From assembly GCA_003551405.1 (NCBI GenBank), contig PUMO01000080.1, positions 1 through 9,026 of the forward strand: a DNA stretch of 9,026 nucleotides, in the 5' to 3' direction. The position numbers and the translations under genes are program-made. The notes beneath the pieces were generated by a model that saw nothing but the letters and a program-made list of their open reading frames with translations, ran no database searches and was not told the origin of the DNA. Source of the stretch: Mollicutes bacterium (GTDB lineage Bacteria > Bacillota_I > Bacilli_A > Izemoplasmatales > Izemoplasmataceae). Positions 6,945-9,026 of this stretch are shown here, piece by piece (the stretch's first letter is position 1; each line of letters opens with the position of its first letter).

Positions 6945-6951
6945 CGATACC

Positions 6952-9026
6952 ATGCAAAACATGCAAACCATATTCAAAAGTACGGATGCGTTCATCGAAG
7001 AATTTAAACAACGTCTGCGCAAGCGCTACGTTGTTGATTTAGAAGAAAGCAGTGACCGCCAGCGCTATCAGGTGCTCGGCGACATGGTCGCTAGCTACTT
7101 AAACGAACGCTGGTATGACTACATCCATTCATTTGATGAAGACAATACCCGTGCCTTGCACTATTTCTCCATGGAATTTCTCATGGGACGCCTCATCACC
7201 AATAACATTCACAACCTGGGTCTACGTGACGTGGTTGAGGAAAGCTTCAATGCCATGGGGCTTGACCTTGGTGAGATTGAACACAAGGAAGTGGACGCCG
7301 GCCTTGGTAACGGCGGCCTTGGCCGCTTGGCCGCGTGTTTCCTTGACTCTATCGCCTCACTCGGTCTCAATGGTCATGGCAACGGGATCCGTTACCGTTA
7401 TGGATTCTTTGAACAAGGGATTCAAAACGGCTATCAGGTGGAAAAACCCGATGACTGGCTTAAGGATAAGTATGTCTGGGAAATTCGCCGTGAAGAAGAA
7501 GCCCTCGATATTCCCTTTGGCGGGCATGTCGAGTTTCACAACGGCGACGCGGTCTATAAACCCGATGAGTTGATTCGCGCTGTCCCTTACGATGTGCCGA
7601 TTGTCGGGCATGACAATGATGTTTACAATCAACTGAGACTATGGAACGCTGAACCGACCCATCACTACCCTAAAGACATGCATGCGTTTGAATATAACGA
7701 TGAAATCAGAAGCATCAGTGGATTTCTCTATCCCGATGATACGACCCGCGAAGGCAAAATCCTCCGCATCAAACAACAATACTTCTTCAGTGCGGCCGGT
7801 GTCAATGACATCATGAACAAACATTATGCCGCTCATGAAACGTTTGACAATTTCCATGAATATCATGTCTTTCAGATCAATGACACCCACCCCACGTTAA
7901 TCATTCCTGAAATGATGCGCATCCTGCTTGATGAGTATAACTATCCGTGGGACCAAGCATGGGACATTACCTCACGAACATGCGCCTATACCAACCACAC
8001 CCTGCTCGCAGAAGCCCTTGAAAAATGGCCCCAAAGCCTGATTCAACCCACCCTGCCACGGATTTATCAAATCATCGAAGAAATCAACCGCCGCTACACG
8101 GCGTGGTTGCTTGAAAAATATCCTAATGAATTTGACAAGGTCCGCGAGATGGCCATCATTGCGGACGGTGAAGTGCGCATGGCGCACCTGGCCATCGTTG
8201 GCTCATTCTCGGTTAACGGTGTTGCGGCGCTTCACACCAAGATCTTAACCGAACACGAAATGAATGACTTTTATCAACTCTACCCCGATAAATTCAACAG
8301 TAAAACCAACGGCATCACCCACCGCCGCTGGGCGGAACACATCAACCGTGAACTGACAGATCTCATCCGCGAGCATGTGGGCGGAGACTGGATTAAGGAT
8401 CTTGAACGGCTCAAGGATTTTGAAAGTCAAAAAGAAAACCCTGACGTTCAGCAGACTTTATCACGCATCAAGTATGATAAAAAGGCGGCCCTTGCGGCGC
8501 GCATCAAAGCTGAACAGGGCATTGAACTTGACCCTGAAAGTATCTTTGATGTTCAAATCAAGCGTATGCACGAATATAAGCGCCAGCTTATGAATGCGCT
8601 TCATATCATGATGGTCTATAACCGTCTTAAAACCGACGTTGCCTTCCGTGAAAACTATGAACCCCATAGCTTCATCTTTGGGGCCAAAGCGGCGAGCGGA
8701 TATCACTTTGCGAAAAAGGTCATCAAACTCTTAAACACGATTGCGGACAAAGTCAACCATGACCCTGATACCAAGGATTATCTCAAAGTCGTGTTTGTTG
8801 AGAACTATAATGTCACCTACGCCGAACAAATCATTCCGGCAACCGACGTCAGTGAACAAATCTCAACCGCAACCAAGGAAGCCTCAGGCACCGGAAACAT
8901 GAAATTCATGATGAACGGCGCGATCACCATTGGCACCCTTGATGGGGCCAACGTGGAAATTGCGGACCTCGTGGGTGAGGAAAACATTGTCATCTTCGGC
9001 ATGAACGCCGAAGAAGTCAATGAACA
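6952..9026 (+). CDS. glgP: glycogen phosphorylase, 5' part (C-terminus outside window)
   Basis: GlgP is a GT35 enzyme that uses pyridoxal phosphate and inorganic phosphate to release glucose-1-phosphate from the ends of alpha-1,4-glucan in the cytoplasm. The frame runs open from the ATG at 6952 to the right edge (691 complete codons). The family is usually about 800-820 residues, so roughly 110-130 are missing. Family signatures appear in order: HYFSMEFLMGR from residue 70, the glycine-rich GLGNGGLGRLAA at about 117-128, FQINDTHP, KTNGITHRRW, IKRMHEYKRQ from about 536, FGAKAASGYHFAKK, and the PLP block GTGNMKF with the cofactor lysine Lys651 (codon 8902-8904). The N-terminal region is short and lacks an obvious added regulatory extension. 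Its place after the synthesis genes matches the Bacillus order glgBCDAP. A maltodextrin phosphorylase is possible, but the operon context favours glycogen. Confidence 0.96.
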   Translation, partial: MQNMQTIFKSTDAFIEEFKQRLRKRYVVDLEESSDRQRYQVLGDMVASYLNERWYDYIHSFDEDNTRALHYFSMEFLMGRLITNNIHNLGLRDVVEESFNAMGLDLGEIEHKEVDAGLGNGGLGRLAACFLDSIASLGLNGHGNGIRYRYGFFEQGIQNGYQVEKPDDWLKDKYVWEIRREEEALDIPFGGHVEFHNGDAVYKPDELIRAVPYDVPIVGHDNDVYNQLRLWNAEPTHHYPKDMHAFEYNDEIRSISGFLYPDDTTREGKILRIKQQYFFSAAGVNDIMNKHYAAHETFDNFHEYHVFQINDTHPTLIIPEMMRILLDEYNYPWDQAWDITSRTCAYTNHTLLAEALEKWPQSLIQPTLPRIYQIIEEINRRYTAWLLEKYPNEFDKVREMAIIADGEVRMAHLAIVGSFSVNGVAALHTKILTEHEMNDFYQLYPDKFNSKTNGITHRRWAEHINRELTDLIREHVGGDWIKDLERLKDFESQKENPDVQQTLSRIKYDKKAALAARIKAEQGIELDPESIFDVQIKRMHEYKRQLMNALHIMMVYNRLKTDVAFRENYEPHSFIFGAKAASGYHFAKKVIKLLNTIADKVNHDPDTKDYLKVVFVENYNVTYAEQIIPATDVSEQISTATKEASGTGNMKFMMNGAITIGTLDGANVEIADLVGEENIVIFGMNAEEVNE

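Noticed and set aside
6896..6951. Possible separate promoter for glgP in the AT-rich gap (CATAAT or TAATAT near 6919-6926)
   Set aside because: A -10-like sequence exists, but I find no credible -35 element at the right distance, and the 28-nt gap fits an operon junction.
7115..7573. Plus-strand open frame of 152 codons inside glgP
   Set aside because: It is out of frame with glgP, whose frame here carries the HYFSMEFLMGR and GLGNGGLGRLAA signatures; the alternative translation has no family features.
1..9026. Mobile elements, CRISPR arrays, tRNA or rRNA genes
   Set aside because: I see no transposase or phage genes, no regularly spaced repeats and no RNA gene signatures; coding sequence fills nearly the whole window.

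Overview
The window is a compact, single-strand stretch of a bacterial chromosome of intermediate GC content. It carries most of a glycogen operon. The operon order glgB-glgC-glgD-glgA-glgP is the one known from Bacillus. The presence of a GlgD paralogue beside GlgC, an S41 peptidase with a C-terminal peptidoglycan-binding domain, and strong AAGGAG-type ribosome binding sites all point to Bacillota (Firmicutes). I do not recognise the genus. TGA is used as a stop (after recX) and all tryptophans are TGG, so this is the standard bacterial code and not a Mycoplasma-type code. The peptidoglycan-binding domain also argues for a walled cell.

Layout, all genes on the + strand: (1) 1-674, the 3' end of a secreted or envelope S41 C-terminal processing peptidase with a peptidoglycan-binding tail. 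(2) 675-765, the only sizeable gap in the window, holding a weak promoter candidate, an 8-bp direct repeat and a strong ribosome binding site. (3) 766-1539, recX, the RecA modulator. (4) 1546-6923, glgB, glgC and a single long gene encoding GlgD fused to GlgA. These are packed with a 6-nt gap, an 8-nt overlap and another 8-nt overlap. (5) 6952-9026, glgP, the glycogen phosphorylase, which runs off the right edge after its PLP lysine.

Together, GlgC (with GlgD as a non-catalytic partner) would make ADP-glucose from glucose-1-phosphate and ATP. The GlgA half of the fusion would polymerise it into alpha-1,4-glucan, GlgB would add alpha-1,6 branches, and GlgP would return glucose-1-phosphate from the polymer. 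The outstanding feature is the 801-residue GlgD-GlgA fusion. It physically ties the regulatory subunit of the ADP-glucose-forming enzyme to the enzyme that uses ADP-glucose. The junction still carries an AGGAG sequence just before the codon (now CTG) where a free GlgA would start, so the fusion looks like loss of a stop and a start between two formerly adjacent genes. The GlgD half also lacks about 32 residues that are present in the neighbouring GlgC, covering part of the sugar-phosphate site. A second oddity is that recX sits at the head of the glycogen genes, in the same frame as glgB and separated from it only by two tandem TGA stops and one codon.
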